Shown: piece by piece, positions 8,798 to 18,030 of the stretch | Layout: each line of letters opens with the position of its first letter | Position numbering within the stretch: position 1 is the stretch's first letter | From: Acidobacteriaceae bacterium | GTDB taxonomy: Bacteria > Acidobacteriota > Terriglobia > Terriglobales > Acidobacteriaceae | Length of the DNA stretch: 53,884 bases | NCBI GenBank assembly: GCA_903642265.1 | Contig: CAHJWN010000020.1 | Span: 1-53,884 of the forward strand | Direction of reading: 5' to 3' | The notes under the pieces: model-generated | Told to the model about the DNA's origin: nothing | What the model saw: only the letters and a program-made list of their open reading frames with translations | The model's database searches: none | Program-made: the position numbers and the translations under genes

Positions 8798-9132
8798 AAT
8801 CGCCTCCTTACACTTGACCAAGATCAGAGAGCCTCGAATCAGGACCGCTCTGATAAGCATGGAGGAACGCTCCGTGCCATCGTTTGACAAGCAAAACCGT
8901 ACAAGAAATTACCGAGGTGCGTCCGGGCCACATTCTGACTTCAATCGATCTCGAACCCTTGCAGTTCTTTACGTCATAGATCGGTGGTACCGGATGGACT
9001 CTTAGGGGGAGGTTAGAGGATGTATGGATGGCAAGCCGCCTAAATTCAACCATATCTCCCTACAAAAACGGTGTCAATCACAAGTCCTCCCCTGCGACAA
9101 ACCAAATGGGTTACTCCTTGTTACCACTCGAG
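8798..9132. other. 335-nt gap upstream of the sugar transferase gene
   Basis: No convincing gene lies here. On the minus strand a TTGACA hexamer (9077-9072) is followed 15 bases later by TATGGT, a possible sigma-70 promoter with a short spacer, which would give a leader of about 245 nt. An 81-codon minus-strand frame (9053-8808) ends exactly at the sugar transferase ribosome-binding site but has no recognisable homology or good start signal. Confidence 0.3.
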
Positions 9133-10068
9133 TCATGCGGGAAGCACAAGCGCATCAAGTGACAGAAACTCCTGGATGATGGGGTCTTTGCTCGCCTCCA
9201 TCTCCTCCATCGTGCCAAAAAAACGTGCCAGTCCCTGATCGAGAAAGACCACACGGTCGGCCAGTTTCTTGGCAAAACGCATGTCATGTGTCACGACGAT
9301 GCTGGTCAGATGCAGCTGGTGCTTCAATCGTTTAATCAGATCACCGAGCAGATGCGCCATGAGCGGGTCAACCATAGTTGTAGGCTCGTCGTAGAGCACT
9401 GCCTCCGGCTGAGATGCTAGCGCCCGCGCTATCGCGACCGAACGTTTCATGCCGGTAGATAAATCGGACGGCAACAGACCGTCCATTCCCGCCACACCGA
9501 CCATCTCTAACAATCCCTTTGCAACCTGCAGAATCTGGTCCTCGGCAAGCTCACGCCTCTCGCGTAGAGGAAACGCGACGTTCTCGCCCACCGTGATCGA
9601 GTCAAATAGCGCACCGTTCTGAAAGACCATCGTTACCTTCCGCCGTATTCCCTGCAGCTGCGACTCGTTGAACCCCGCAATGTCTTCGCCTGCAACTCGT
9701 ACAACACCCTGGTCTGGCTTCAGAAAGCCCATCAACATCTGCAGCGACACCGACTTGCCTACGCCGCTACGTCCCAGGATGCAAAGCGTTTCACCAGAGT
9801 TCACAAAAAAACTTACGTCCTTCAACACCACAAAATCGCCAAACGACTTCGAAACGTTCTCGAAAGAGATATAACTCCCGGGCTTATCCTTCTCATCCGG
9901 AACAGCTTCGGCTGCAGCTTCATTCTGCTGCGCGGCCTGCTCCATAAACTCTTCAACCACGGGAGCGACATCTTCTGAAATCTGAGGAACGTCCAGCTTC
10001 TCTGCGGCTTCATCACTTTGCGCATTCCGCACTTCGCCCGCAGCGCTGTTTTGATCAAATTCTGGCAT
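9133..10068 (-). CDS. MlaF-like ABC transporter ATP-binding protein
   Basis: The ATPase most resembles MlaF, which powers phospholipid transport between the membranes with MlaE (permease) and MlaD. The 311-aa protein has an acidic Glu/Ala-rich extension (residues 1-64). The ATPase core follows: Walker A GRSGVGKS at 99-106, signature LSTGM at 203-207 and Walker B VLYDEPT at 224-230. In the signature the third residue is Thr where LSGGM is usual, and the lysine/arginine-rich run after it is kept. The TTMVDP segment matches the MlaF switch region. No mlaE or mlaD lies beside it; the neighbours are mobA upstream and an unrelated gene downstream, so the partner permease must be elsewhere. Confidence 0.85.
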   Translation of the reverse strand: MPEFDQNSAAGEVRNAQSDEAAEKLDVPQISEDVAPVVEEFMEQAAQQNEAAAEAVPDEKDKPGSYISFENVSKSFGDFVVLKDVSFFVNSGETLCILGRSGVGKSVSLQMLMGFLKPDQGVVRVAGEDIAGFNESQLQGIRRKVTMVFQNGALFDSITVGENVAFPLRERRELAEDQILQVAKGLLEMVGVAGMDGLLPSDLSTGMKRSVAIARALASQPEAVLYDEPTTMVDPLMAHLLGDLIKRLKHQLHLTSIVVTHDMRFAKKLADRVVFLDQGLARFFGTMEEMEASKDPIIQEFLSLDALVLPA

Positions 10069-10139
10069 CGGTCACTGTCCTTGCCTCTATGCTAACCGAG
10101 CCCTGATCACCTCGTTGGTTGTCCCTCGGCCGTCGCGTC

Positions 10140-10168
10140 CTTGTACTTCTTTGTGAATCAAAAATCAA
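10140..10168 (-). promoter_or_regulatory. Possible sigma-70 promoter for the MlaF-like gene
   Basis: On the minus strand TTGATT (10168-10163) and TACAAG (10145-10140) are separated by 17 bases, about 72 nt upstream of the ATG at 10068. The match is moderate and rests on hexamers and spacing only. Confidence 0.3.
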
Positions 10169-10195
10169 ATCACTGGAAATCGACTGCCTGTTACT

Positions 10196-10915
10196 TCAAC
10201 CCACCGCCTCGATGAATGTTTCCGCCTCAGCGAAATCTTCTTTGGTATTAAGATTTGCAAACCTAAGGTGCCTGAATCGTTCCTGCTCCCCTGTCGCCGT
10301 CCAGCCCTCATCGGCAAAGCCGCACGTCCCAGGTCCAGCCTCAGTTGTGTGTAAACAAGACGCTAGCTGGTTGTTACCCAACAGCGCCATGGATTCCCCA
10401 GCAGCCTGCAACACGCGGGTAACTTTGAACTGCCCGGCAGTGAGTGCCTCGACCATGTACGGGTATACCGACCGATGAACCAGGCACAGCAATGGAAGCG
10501 GCCTTTCATCTACAACGACATGGCAGATGCGTGCCCCTGCCGCAGCCGCCATACCCCACTCCAGCAGAAGCCAATCAATTAATACTGGAGACACGAATGG
10601 CATGTCCACAGGCATGAAGAACGCCCACTCAGCATCTTCACTGCCTTCCAGATCCCTCAGTGCCGCTTCCATTCCACCGAGCGGCCCGCAGCCAGGGTAG
10701 CGATCCACAATCATGCGGTCCGCCCCTTCGAGTTCAACGCGCTCCCCTACTACGGTTACGATTAGTCGCCCGGCCAGGCATTGCAAACCCGGTACACGGC
10801 GCAGCGTGTCTACGGCTCGCCGCAACATCGTACGTCCTGCAAGCAACATACTGGCTTTATCTTGCCCCATGCGCGAACTTCGCCCACCCGCCAGGATGTA
10901 TGCTCTCGTCCGCAT
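10196..10915 (-). CDS. mobA: Molybdenum cofactor guanylyltransferase
   Basis: MobA adds GMP to molybdopterin to make the guanine dinucleotide form of the molybdenum cofactor. The 239-aa product has the nucleotide-binding motif LAGGRSSRMGQDK at residues 8-20, a GPLGGMEAAL segment and PVDMPF, which carries the metal-binding aspartate. I start it at the ATG at 10915, five bases after the stop of the dipeptidase gene; the frame continues upstream inside that gene but the family begins here. Tight spacing suggests cotranscription with the dipeptidase. No other molybdenum cofactor genes or molybdoenzymes are in the window. Confidence 0.92.
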   Translation of the reverse strand: MRTRAYILAGGRSSRMGQDKASMLLAGRTMLRRAVDTLRRVPGLQCLAGRLIVTVVGERVELEGADRMIVDRYPGCGPLGGMEAALRDLEGSEDAEWAFFMPVDMPFVSPVLIDWLLLEWGMAAAAGARICHVVVDERPLPLLCLVHRSVYPYMVEALTAGQFKVTRVLQAAGESMALLGNNQLASCLHTTEAGPGTCGFADEGWTATGEQERFRHLRFANLNTKEDFAEAETFIEAVG

Positions 10916-10919
10916 CCTG

Positions 10920-12335
10920 CTATGCAGCTCCCACTTTCGCGAGAAACCGGATGATTGACTCAATGCCGCGATGGAAGTTCGCCAGGTGAAATTTCTCGTT
11001 CGGCGCGTGGAGGTTGTCGTCCGGCAAGCCAAATCCCATCATTACGGTTGGCGTCTTCAACTCCCGGACAAAATCGCCGACGATCGGAATCGACCCGCCA
11101 CCGCGCACAAACACTGTCTCTTTGCCGAAGACCTCACGCATCGATTCTGTCGCCGCCCGCACGTATTCATTGTCGGTGCTCACCACGATCGGATCACCCG
11201 AATGAATCAGCCGCACCTCCAGCTGAATACCCTTTGGGCAGATCGACTCCACGAAGCTTTTGTATTGCGCAAAGCTCTCCGCCGGGGTCATATCTGGAAC
11301 CAGCCGTAGACTGACCTTCGCCACAGCCTTCGCCGGGATCACTGTCTTTGCACCCGAGCCCACAAATCCTCCCGGCATGCCGTGTACATCGAGCGTCGGC
11401 CTCGCCCACGTCCGCTCCAACGCTGAAAATCCTGGCTCTCCCGTCAGCGCGCTCGAACCGATCTCCGCCTCGCGATACTCCTCCTCGTCGAATGGCAATG
11501 CCTTCCATGCCTGCAACTCCGCAACTGTAGGTGCGGCGACCTTGTCATAGAATCCCGGGATCAGGATCTTGCCATCCTCATCCTTCAATTTCGCAATCAC
11601 CTGCGCCAGTGCCACAAACGGATTCGGAGCCGCTCCGCCATACATCCCGGAATGTAAATCTGTTCTCGCCCCACGCGCTTCGATCTCCGTGTAGATCATG
11701 CCTCGCAGCCCCACACACAACGTTGGCAGATCCGGAGCAAACATCTCTGTGTCCGACACCAGCGCCACATCGGCTTTCAGCCGCGCACCATGCTCTCGTA
11801 CGAATTTCGCGATGCCTTCACCGCCGACCTCTTCTTCACCTTCAAGGATCACCCGCAAGTTGACCGGCAGCACTCCATGACCAGCTACCATCAACGCCTC
11901 GATCGCCTTCACATGCATCCACATCTGTCCCTTGTCGTCGACCGCTCCCCGCGCATAGATGTTCCCGTCACGCTCCGTCGGCTCAAACGGCGGCGATTTC
12001 CATTCGTCGAGCGGCTCCGCAGGCTGCACATCGTAATGGCCATAGCAAAGTACCGTTGGCTTGCCGGTTGCTTGCAGGTATTCCGCATACACCAGCGCAT
12101 GCCCACCCGGCCGATCCACCGTTGCTGTTTCGATCAATTCGACGTGCTCCATGCCAATGCGCGTCAACTCATCTGCGCAAAACTGCGCCGCCCTTCGCAC
12201 ATCGTCGCGATGCTCCGGCGCGGTTGACACGGAAGGGATCCGCAGCAACTCCTTCAACTCCTCAACGAACTGCTTACCATTGGTCTTTGCAAACTCTACC
12301 GCTGCCGCTGTCGTCTCCGTTACCGTCACACTCAT
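10920..12335 (-). CDS. M20-family metallodipeptidase
   Basis: This 471-aa zinc-dependent dipeptidase resembles the CNDP/carnosinase-like branch of peptidase family M20 and probably cleaves small peptides in the cytoplasm. The metal-site motifs are present: GHYDVQP (His100, Asp102), ARGAVDDKGQ (Asp133/134), the EGEEEVGG cluster with the catalytic glutamate (about 165-169), and a histidine near the end (LPDDNLHAPNE). The dimerisation domain lies between. I start at the ATG at 12335 because AGGAG lies nine bases upstream; the frame is open 47 codons further through a palindromic repeat, which is unlikely to be coding. mobA follows after a 4-nt gap. Confidence 0.92.
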   Translation of the reverse strand: MSVTVTETTAAAVEFAKTNGKQFVEELKELLRIPSVSTAPEHRDDVRRAAQFCADELTRIGMEHVELIETATVDRPGGHALVYAEYLQATGKPTVLCYGHYDVQPAEPLDEWKSPPFEPTERDGNIYARGAVDDKGQMWMHVKAIEALMVAGHGVLPVNLRVILEGEEEVGGEGIAKFVREHGARLKADVALVSDTEMFAPDLPTLCVGLRGMIYTEIEARGARTDLHSGMYGGAAPNPFVALAQVIAKLKDEDGKILIPGFYDKVAAPTVAELQAWKALPFDEEEYREAEIGSSALTGEPGFSALERTWARPTLDVHGMPGGFVGSGAKTVIPAKAVAKVSLRLVPDMTPAESFAQYKSFVESICPKGIQLEVRLIHSGDPIVVSTDNEYVRAATESMREVFGKETVFVRGGGSIPIVGDFVRELKTPTVMMGFGLPDDNLHAPNEKFHLANFHRGIESIIRFLAKVGAA

Positions 12336-12384
12336 CGTCACCACTCCTGATCTTTCCATCGTAGGGCTTCCTCTACCCACAAAT

Positions 12385-12427
12385 CCGGGTGCCCCCTCTT
12401 CGCGCAGCCTTGTCGCGCTAAGGTGGG
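12385..12427. repeat. Dispersed GTGCCCC-box palindromic repeat, copy 1
   Basis: The element starts with CCGGGTGCCCC (12385-12395), identical to 26791-26801. An imperfect hairpin follows: CCC...TTC-GCGC (12393-12405) pairs with GCGC-TAA-GG.GGG (12415-12427). It lies in the 199-nt gap between the divergent dipeptidase and methyltransferase genes. It shares box and stem design with copy 2, including the same TTC/TAA mismatch, while the upper stem differs in sequence. This points to a mobile or structured REP-like family. Confidence 0.65.
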
Positions 12428-12534
12428 CGTTCGTGCACCAGCGCGAACCGCATTCACTCACCAGCCACAACCTCAACCATTAGAACTTCTTATGCATCTC
12501 GCCTTCCACAACGCAAAGCGCGAGACTTGAGTAT

Positions 12535-13329
12535 ATGAAAGATCAGCTGACCCCATCCCCGAACCCGACCGGCCAACAATGGAACACTGCGGCCTACGCC
12601 GCCAACGGCCGCTTCGTCGCCACCCTCGCCACCGGCGTCGTCGAACTGCTCGCCCCGCAATCCGGCGAGCACATCCTTGACCTTGGCTGCGGTGACGGCG
12701 CGCTCACCGAACAACTTGCCGCCACCGGCGCTATCGTCATCGGCGTAGATGCCTCATCAACAATGGTCGCTGCCGCTCGTGCCCGCGGCCTCCGGGTCGA
12801 ACACCACAACGCCACCGCACTCCCATACGAAAATCAGTTCGACGCCGTCTTCTCGAACGCCGCCCTCCATTGGATCCGCGACGCAGAGTCCGTCCTGAAA
12901 AGCGTCCATCGCGCCCTTAAACCCAATGCCCGCTTCATCGCCGAGCTGGGCGGTCAGGGGAACATCGCCGCCATCCGCACCGCGCTCCAGGCCCTCCTCG
13001 CGCCGTATGGCATCGACGCCGAGGAAACCGCCGCATCCTTCTTCCCGTCGCCGGCCCAGTACAAGCGCCTGCTCGAGCAAGCCGGCTTCGCTGTGCAATC
13101 CATCGACCTCATACCCCGACCCACACCGCTCCCGCAAACCAGGCAATCGAACGGCATGGAGACCTGGCTCAACACCTTCCGCAATGGAGTTCTCGACCTT
13201 CTCCCCGCTGAAGATCGCTCCAAAGCTCTCGCAGCCACCATTGCTCTTCTTCATCCCATCCTCTGCGATACCGAAGGCAATTGGACCGCCGACTACGTCC
13301 GTCTGCGCTTTCACGCCACCCGCGCGTGA
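12535..13329 (+). CDS. Class I SAM-dependent methyltransferase
   Basis: This 264-aa protein has a Rossmann-type methyltransferase domain with motif I HILDLGCGDG at residues 46-55, the acidic residue GVDASS near 75, and a motif IV-like FDAVFSNAALHWI. The ALHWI box and overall length resemble trans-aconitate methyltransferase and ubiquinone-type methyltransferases, but the substrate cannot be fixed from sequence. The ATG at 12535 is used; no strong ribosome-binding site is visible. It stands alone between a divergent dipeptidase and a secreted protein gene 230 nt downstream. Confidence 0.85.
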   Translation: MKDQLTPSPNPTGQQWNTAAYAANGRFVATLATGVVELLAPQSGEHILDLGCGDGALTEQLAATGAIVIGVDASSTMVAAARARGLRVEHHNATALPYENQFDAVFSNAALHWIRDAESVLKSVHRALKPNARFIAELGGQGNIAAIRTALQALLAPYGIDAEETAASFFPSPAQYKRLLEQAGFAVQSIDLIPRPTPLPQTRQSNGMETWLNTFRNGVLDLLPAEDRSKALAATIALLHPILCDTEGNWTADYVRLRFHATRA

Positions 13330-13559
13330 CTCCCTGAACTCCGCAGAATAAATAGCTGTTGACTGGAAGCTAGTCGCTCGAACGGGAGTTCGCCTCTCCC
13401 ACGCCGCCCCAATCATTAGCAGATCATCTCGTCAGCATCCTGATACCATTCAAGTTCAGCCACAAGTATCTGGACCTGTTTTGAATCGCCCGTGCGACCA
13501 GGCCAATCTATATCTTGAAACCACGTTCCTTACATCCAAACTTGCCATTTCAGGAACTC

Positions 13560-14432
13560 ATGACACGATTAACATTTCGACCAGTCAAGTCCGCATCCTT
13601 GTTTCTCACCGCCCTCTGCCTCTCCGCGATTGCGTACGGCCAGCAATCCGCCCCTGAAGTAGATGCCGCCCGGCCTGCTGCCCGGCCCCCTGTTCAAGAG
13701 ACGCTGCTCGCCTCCGCTCAGCCCATCGCTCTACCTGATGCACCGTCCTACAGTTCAAGTCTCGCAAGTGGCGAAGACGCGCAATCCGATCCGCAGAAGC
13801 CAGCCCCGCTCGCCAGCGAAGGCGATGACGGCACCCAGACCAAGCGCATCCTCGGCATCATTCCCAACTTCCGTTCAGTGAGCGCAAACCAGCACCTTCC
13901 GCCGCAGTCCGTAAAAGAGAAGTTCGTCACCGCCTCGCAGGATTCCTTCGACTACTCCTCCGTAGTTGTTCCCGCACTTTTGGCGGGCTACAACCAGGCC
14001 ACCAACCAGACGCCCGAGTTTCACCAGGGAGCTGCCGGATACGGTCGCTACTTCTGGCACTCGTTTCTCGACCAGACCAGCGAAAACTATTTTGTCGAAT
14101 TCATTGTTCCTGCTATCGCCCACGAAGACACCCGTTACTACACGCTCGGCCATGGCGGCTTCAAGAAACGTGCGTACTACGCCGTTCGGCATGTGGTTGT
14201 GACCCGTAGTGACGCCGGTCACGATACCTTCAACTCCGGCGAAGTTGTAGGCGCGGCGCTGCAAGCGGCGCTGTCGAACGCCTATTATCCTTCCGCTGAG
14301 CGCAGCTTCGGAAACACCGCCCAGCAGTGGGGTACAAGCGTTGGTATTGACGCCTTTACCTTTACCTTCCGCGAGTTCTGGCCCGACATCAACCACGCCC
14401 TGTTTCATGGTGCAAAGCCCAGCGGCAACTAA
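13560..14432 (+). CDS. Secreted protein of unknown function
   Basis: I cannot assign a function. The 290-aa product has a signal peptide (residues 1-28: MTRLTFRPVKSASLF, cleavage after AYGQQ) and a Pro/Ala/Ser-rich stretch to about residue 90. A conserved-looking globular part from about 95 is rich in Tyr, Phe and His (RYFWHSFLDQTSENYF, HEDTRYYTLGHG). I believe similar proteins are common in Acidobacteriaceae, but this is recollection only. The start is the ATG at 13560, with AGGA five bases upstream, rather than a TTG 15 codons earlier. It precedes an OpgC-like membrane gene by 127 nt on the same strand. It is probably periplasmic or outer-membrane associated. Confidence 0.75.
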   Translation: MTRLTFRPVKSASLFLTALCLSAIAYGQQSAPEVDAARPAARPPVQETLLASAQPIALPDAPSYSSSLASGEDAQSDPQKPAPLASEGDDGTQTKRILGIIPNFRSVSANQHLPPQSVKEKFVTASQDSFDYSSVVVPALLAGYNQATNQTPEFHQGAAGYGRYFWHSFLDQTSENYFVEFIVPAIAHEDTRYYTLGHGGFKKRAYYAVRHVVVTRSDAGHDTFNSGEVVGAALQAALSNAYYPSAERSFGNTAQQWGTSVGIDAFTFTFREFWPDINHALFHGAKPSGN

Positions 14433-14559
14433 CCTGCGCTAACCGGAACGATTACTCCTGCTACCCTGAGCCGCGCAAACCGTGCACGTTGTCCGCGTCC
14501 AATCCACCAGGCGCGTGCCAGTCCAGCGTCCACCAGGCAGCGTTCAACAAGGAGCATTT

Positions 14560-15777
14560 GTGCCTACGGCCGCACCCACACCCGTCGCTTCGCTCACGGC
14601 AACTCCGCGACGTCGTATCAGGATGCCCCGTGGTTTCCCAAAGCTCGAGCGAAAGCCGGAGCTTGACGCACTCCGCGGCCTCTTCCTCGTGTGGATGACG
14701 CTGACACATCTTCCCACCCACGCCAGCGATCTCGTCAATCAGCCATTCGGCTTCGTCTCGTCCGCAGAGGGCTTCGTCTTCCTCTCCGCCCTGCTTGTCG
14801 CCCGCCTCTACATTCGCAAGGCAGCCGAAGACGAACTTGCCCTCCGCACCAAGCTTTGGAAACGCGCGCTTCGCATCTACGGCTACCACGTCGCTCTTCT
14901 CATCTTCGCCTTTACGGTCGCAGCATGGGTGGGTGTCCACTCGCATAAGGTTGCGCTCACCAACCTGCTCAACTTCTACCTTGCGCATCCGTTCACAGCC
15001 GTCCTTGGCTCGCTGCTGCTGATCTACTGCCCGCCCCTGCTCGACATCCTGCCGATGTACATCATTTTCCTGCTGCTCACGCCGTACGTTCTCGCCTTTG
15101 CCGCCCGCCGCGGGTGGAGTCTCCTGCTCTCCGCCAGCGGCATCATCTGGGTCCTTGCCCAACTCGGCATACGCACCTGGATCCACGACCTCGTGGTTCG
15201 CGTGACTCATCTGCAGATACCCCTCCAGGAGACCGGCGCCTTCAACCTCTTCGCCTGGCAGGCCATCTGGTTTCTCGGCATGTGGCTTGGTGCAAAGTCT
15301 GCCCAGGAGGGTCTTCCTTTCCGCAAACTTCCCAGGTACGCCTACCCTGTCGCTGCGGTTGTATGCCTGTTCTTCCTGGGCCTGCGTCACGATTGGCTGG
15401 TTTGGCTCGACCCTGGACTCACCCAAAGCTCCCTTAGCCTGCAGCTCGACAAGTGGCAGATCGGCCCGCTTCGTGCCGTCAACCTCATCGCATTCTCGAT
15501 CGTTCTTTACGGCCTGCGTAAACCGGTAAAACGCTTCGTCCTCATCGAGCCCTTCCTCACCCTTGGCAAGGCTTCACTCGAAGTGTTCTGCGCCCACATC
15601 GTCTTTGTGTTTATCGCGCTCACCCTGCTCTACGGCGAGTTCACGCAACTCAACGGTGGCTATGCGGTCTTTGTCCTCGCCTTCACCTTCGCCGGCCTGA
15701 TCCTCGTCGCCCTCCACGAAATTCGCGTCAAGCGAGCTGAAAAGGCCACCAGTTTAGCTGGGTCTTCACCGGCTTAG
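14560..15777 (+). CDS. OpgC-like multispanning membrane protein
   Basis: OpgC proteins are inner-membrane acyltransferases that add succinyl groups to osmoregulated periplasmic glucans. The 405-aa product has about ten membrane segments after a short basic N-terminus. It contains the family's start-of-domain signature RKPELDALRGLFLVWMTLTHLP, with further conserved blocks SSAEGFVFLSALL, LLIYCPPLLDILPMY and FNLFAWQAIWFLGMW. The start is the GTG at 14560, five bases after AAGGAG; an earlier GTG at 14482 lacks a ribosome-binding site. No opgG/opgH glucan synthesis genes are in the window, so the acyl acceptor is unknown. Confidence 0.85.
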   Translation: MPTAAPTPVASLTATPRRRIRMPRGFPKLERKPELDALRGLFLVWMTLTHLPTHASDLVNQPFGFVSSAEGFVFLSALLVARLYIRKAAEDELALRTKLWKRALRIYGYHVALLIFAFTVAAWVGVHSHKVALTNLLNFYLAHPFTAVLGSLLLIYCPPLLDILPMYIIFLLLTPYVLAFAARRGWSLLLSASGIIWVLAQLGIRTWIHDLVVRVTHLQIPLQETGAFNLFAWQAIWFLGMWLGAKSAQEGLPFRKLPRYAYPVAAVVCLFFLGLRHDWLVWLDPGLTQSSLSLQLDKWQIGPLRAVNLIAFSIVLYGLRKPVKRFVLIEPFLTLGKASLEVFCAHIVFVFIALTLLYGEFTQLNGGYAVFVLAFTFAGLILVALHEIRVKRAEKATSLAGSSPA

Positions 15778-15856
15778 AGCCTGCCCATTCTCATCTTCAG
15801 CGGCTTAGAATCCGCATCCTTACCCTCTACAACTTAGATTTCACCTGCATGTACCC

Positions 15857-17968
15857 CTAATGCTCCACCTGCACTTCCTCCTCCTCCACCACTGGCGCCA
15901 CGATCGACAACACCTCACCCCTTACTGGAAACACGAACGACAGTGGAGCCTCCCACACTTCGCGCATTAAAAACTTGAGGATCTGCCGCTGCTCCTCCCA
16001 CGGCACCTCGTACGCCCTTAGCGCCACCAGCGATGCGATCGAGAAGCTCACCCCTAGATTCAGCACAAACGTGATCGCGATTCCAGCCACCGCAAACCAC
16101 AACCAGCCGTGCCCAAAAGAGCTCGTCCCGTACCGCGCGGCCGCCAGCGCTAGCGTCCCTGTACTCAACGTGACGTGCCGCACATCAAGGGACACCCCGA
16201 AAAATTTTGCAATCACCGGTGACATTCCCAGCAGGTATCCCAGCACGATACTCGTACTCCAACTGGCAACGTTGTTCTCAATCCAGTCCGCCGCCCGCTT
16301 CATCCTGCGCGCACCCACCCGCAGCCCAAGAGGATGTTGTGCCACCGCCTCCGGCACCCGGTGGTATACCGCAAAATTTTCGAACCATCCGCCGATCACC
16401 GCCGCCAGCCATAGCAGCACTCCCGTAAACGCCGCGAAGATAGCCGTGCCGGAAGTAAACGGATGCAGCGTTGTCACCACGTGATGCGCGCTCTCCTCGG
16501 CCAGGTATGGGTCCGTAAAGATCCGCACCCAAAGCTTTTCAAACGCCACCGCTCCCAGGCAGACGGCAATTACGTTTGAGAACGCCGCCGCCAGCTGTGT
16601 CCGCGAGATGTCCGCCGCAAACTCTGAAATCTTGCTCCACCGCGTGACGCCGCGGCTCTCGCGAATGATGCCTGCGAGCGTCGCCGCCGTCATGGACGGC
16701 TGTTTGGTCGCCAGTGCCAGCCCGAAGATCTGCAGCAGCACGAAGCTCACCGCGTAATCTGTTCCAACCAGGAATCCTTCCACCGCCAGCGGGAAATGAC
16801 CCTCAATCAGCCGCATCTTGATAGCCGCCGTAAACACCGTCAGCAACCCGCCGCCAGCCGCCGCCCGCCACATCCCCCAGTACGCTTTTTCAGAGTGCGC
16901 AATGTAGTGCTCGCCGCCCTGTCCGGTTCGCTCAACCGTCTTGCGCGCCAGCAGGTTGACGCTCTGCCCCAGCAGCACGCGGAGCCGCATATCTTCAAGC
17001 CGCCCCCGTACCAGCGTATGCACCAGCTCCCGCACAGCCGAATGGCTCGCCGCCCGTAAAGCTAACTCTTCACCCGCATACACTGTCGCCAGCATCTCCA
17101 TTCGCTGCAGGCTCGCCTCAATACTGCGCAGGTCGTACACCAGTGCCGCACTCACCCCAGCATCTTCCATGTGCAGGTGAATCTGAACCAGCTCGTCAAC
17201 GCAGCGTCGGACCGCCTGCTGCCAGCTTGCCAACTCTGCATGTCGAGCCGCCGCGTCCCCCGCCCGGACCAGAGCTTCAGTCGCAAAGATCAGCCGGTAG
17301 AATGGCGAGTCCTCCACATGCTTCACAGAGCCCCGCTGCCGCACCGCCGCCGTCGCTCCACGTCCAGCGACCCGCGTCGAGAGCAGGCACATCGCTTGCC
17401 GAACATCTTCTTCCACCCTTGCTGTGGCCGCCTCGTTTGTTGGCCACAAGATGCGCATCAGCCGCTCAAACACAAAGCGCTGCTGCCCGATGAATCGCTC
17501 TACCGATGTGCGTGACGGGAACACCTCGGCAAACAGCCGCCCTGTGTCCGTGACCTCGCGCGCCGAAGGCAGCAGCCGCTGAAACACCCTGCCCATCAGC
17601 TCCGCCGGCAGTGCATGATGACCCGGCAGCCCCGCCTCGGCAAAGAGCGTCACTGAATCTAATCCGGCCACCATTGCATTCCACGCCGTCGCGAAACACG
17701 CTCGCAGTGCTGCATCCTGCTCCAGCATTCGGATCCATCGCAGCAGGCGCACCACAACCGCGCGGTCACGCGAGCTCCCCCAGATCGAGCCAAACAGCGC
17801 CGCCGCTCGCCGCATCCGTGTCGAAGCTGTATCCGCTTCGCAAAAACCCTGAGTCATTTCATACAGCTCGTCGTGCGCTCGCACAAAGGTGGGCCGCGCC
17901 TTGATGCGCCGGCTGCGCAGCATCTTCCGAACTGTTCGTATCAGGCTCACCCCTTTACCATAGCCCAC
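15857..17968 (-). CDS. Large membrane protein of the 'site-specific recombinase' (Gcr, PF10136-like) family
   Basis: The 703-aa protein matches the family named after the Neisseria gcr gene, with the characteristic LALATKQPSMTAATLAG block near the middle. Residues 1-370 are largely helical and soluble. Residues 370-660 contain about six hydrophobic segments, and the C-terminus ends in an acidic VEEEEVQVEH tail. No tyrosine- or serine-recombinase catalytic motif is visible, and the membrane topology makes a DNA recombinase role doubtful, so the family name should be treated with caution. The start is a GTG at 17968 with a weak AGAG upstream; alternatives lie within the first 20 codons. The gene diverges from the flavoprotein reductase gene, 62 nt away. 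Confidence 0.75.
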   Translation of the reverse strand: MGYGKGVSLIRTVRKMLRSRRIKARPTFVRAHDELYEMTQGFCEADTASTRMRRAAALFGSIWGSSRDRAVVVRLLRWIRMLEQDAALRACFATAWNAMVAGLDSVTLFAEAGLPGHHALPAELMGRVFQRLLPSAREVTDTGRLFAEVFPSRTSVERFIGQQRFVFERLMRILWPTNEAATARVEEDVRQAMCLLSTRVAGRGATAAVRQRGSVKHVEDSPFYRLIFATEALVRAGDAAARHAELASWQQAVRRCVDELVQIHLHMEDAGVSAALVYDLRSIEASLQRMEMLATVYAGEELALRAASHSAVRELVHTLVRGRLEDMRLRVLLGQSVNLLARKTVERTGQGGEHYIAHSEKAYWGMWRAAAGGGLLTVFTAAIKMRLIEGHFPLAVEGFLVGTDYAVSFVLLQIFGLALATKQPSMTAATLAGIIRESRGVTRWSKISEFAADISRTQLAAAFSNVIAVCLGAVAFEKLWVRIFTDPYLAEESAHHVVTTLHPFTSGTAIFAAFTGVLLWLAAVIGGWFENFAVYHRVPEAVAQHPLGLRVGARRMKRAADWIENNVASWSTSIVLGYLLGMSPVIAKFFGVSLDVRHVTLSTGTLALAAARYGTSSFGHGWLWFAVAGIAITFVLNLGVSFSIASLVALRAYEVPWEEQRQILKFLMREVWEAPLSFVFPVRGEVLSIVAPVVEEEEVQVEH

Positions 17969-18030
17969 ACGTTACTCTGAGAACACACGGGAACGCGATG
18001 CAGTGCGCATCACACTCGATCGAGGCATTC

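Noticed and set aside
8808..9053. 81-codon minus-strand ORF ending at the sugar transferase ribosome-binding site
   Set aside because: The position is suggestive of a leader, but it lacks a proper ribosome-binding site and protein-like features; the GTG start of the next gene is well supported without it.
14461..15426. 321-codon minus-strand frame opposite the OpgC-like gene
   Set aside because: Antisense to a clear multispanning membrane protein; no recognisable domain and charged repetitive composition.
15857..17968. Mobile element or integron suggested by the 'site-specific recombinase' family
   Set aside because: The product is a membrane protein without recombinase motifs, and no attachment sites, direct repeats or cargo genes flank it.
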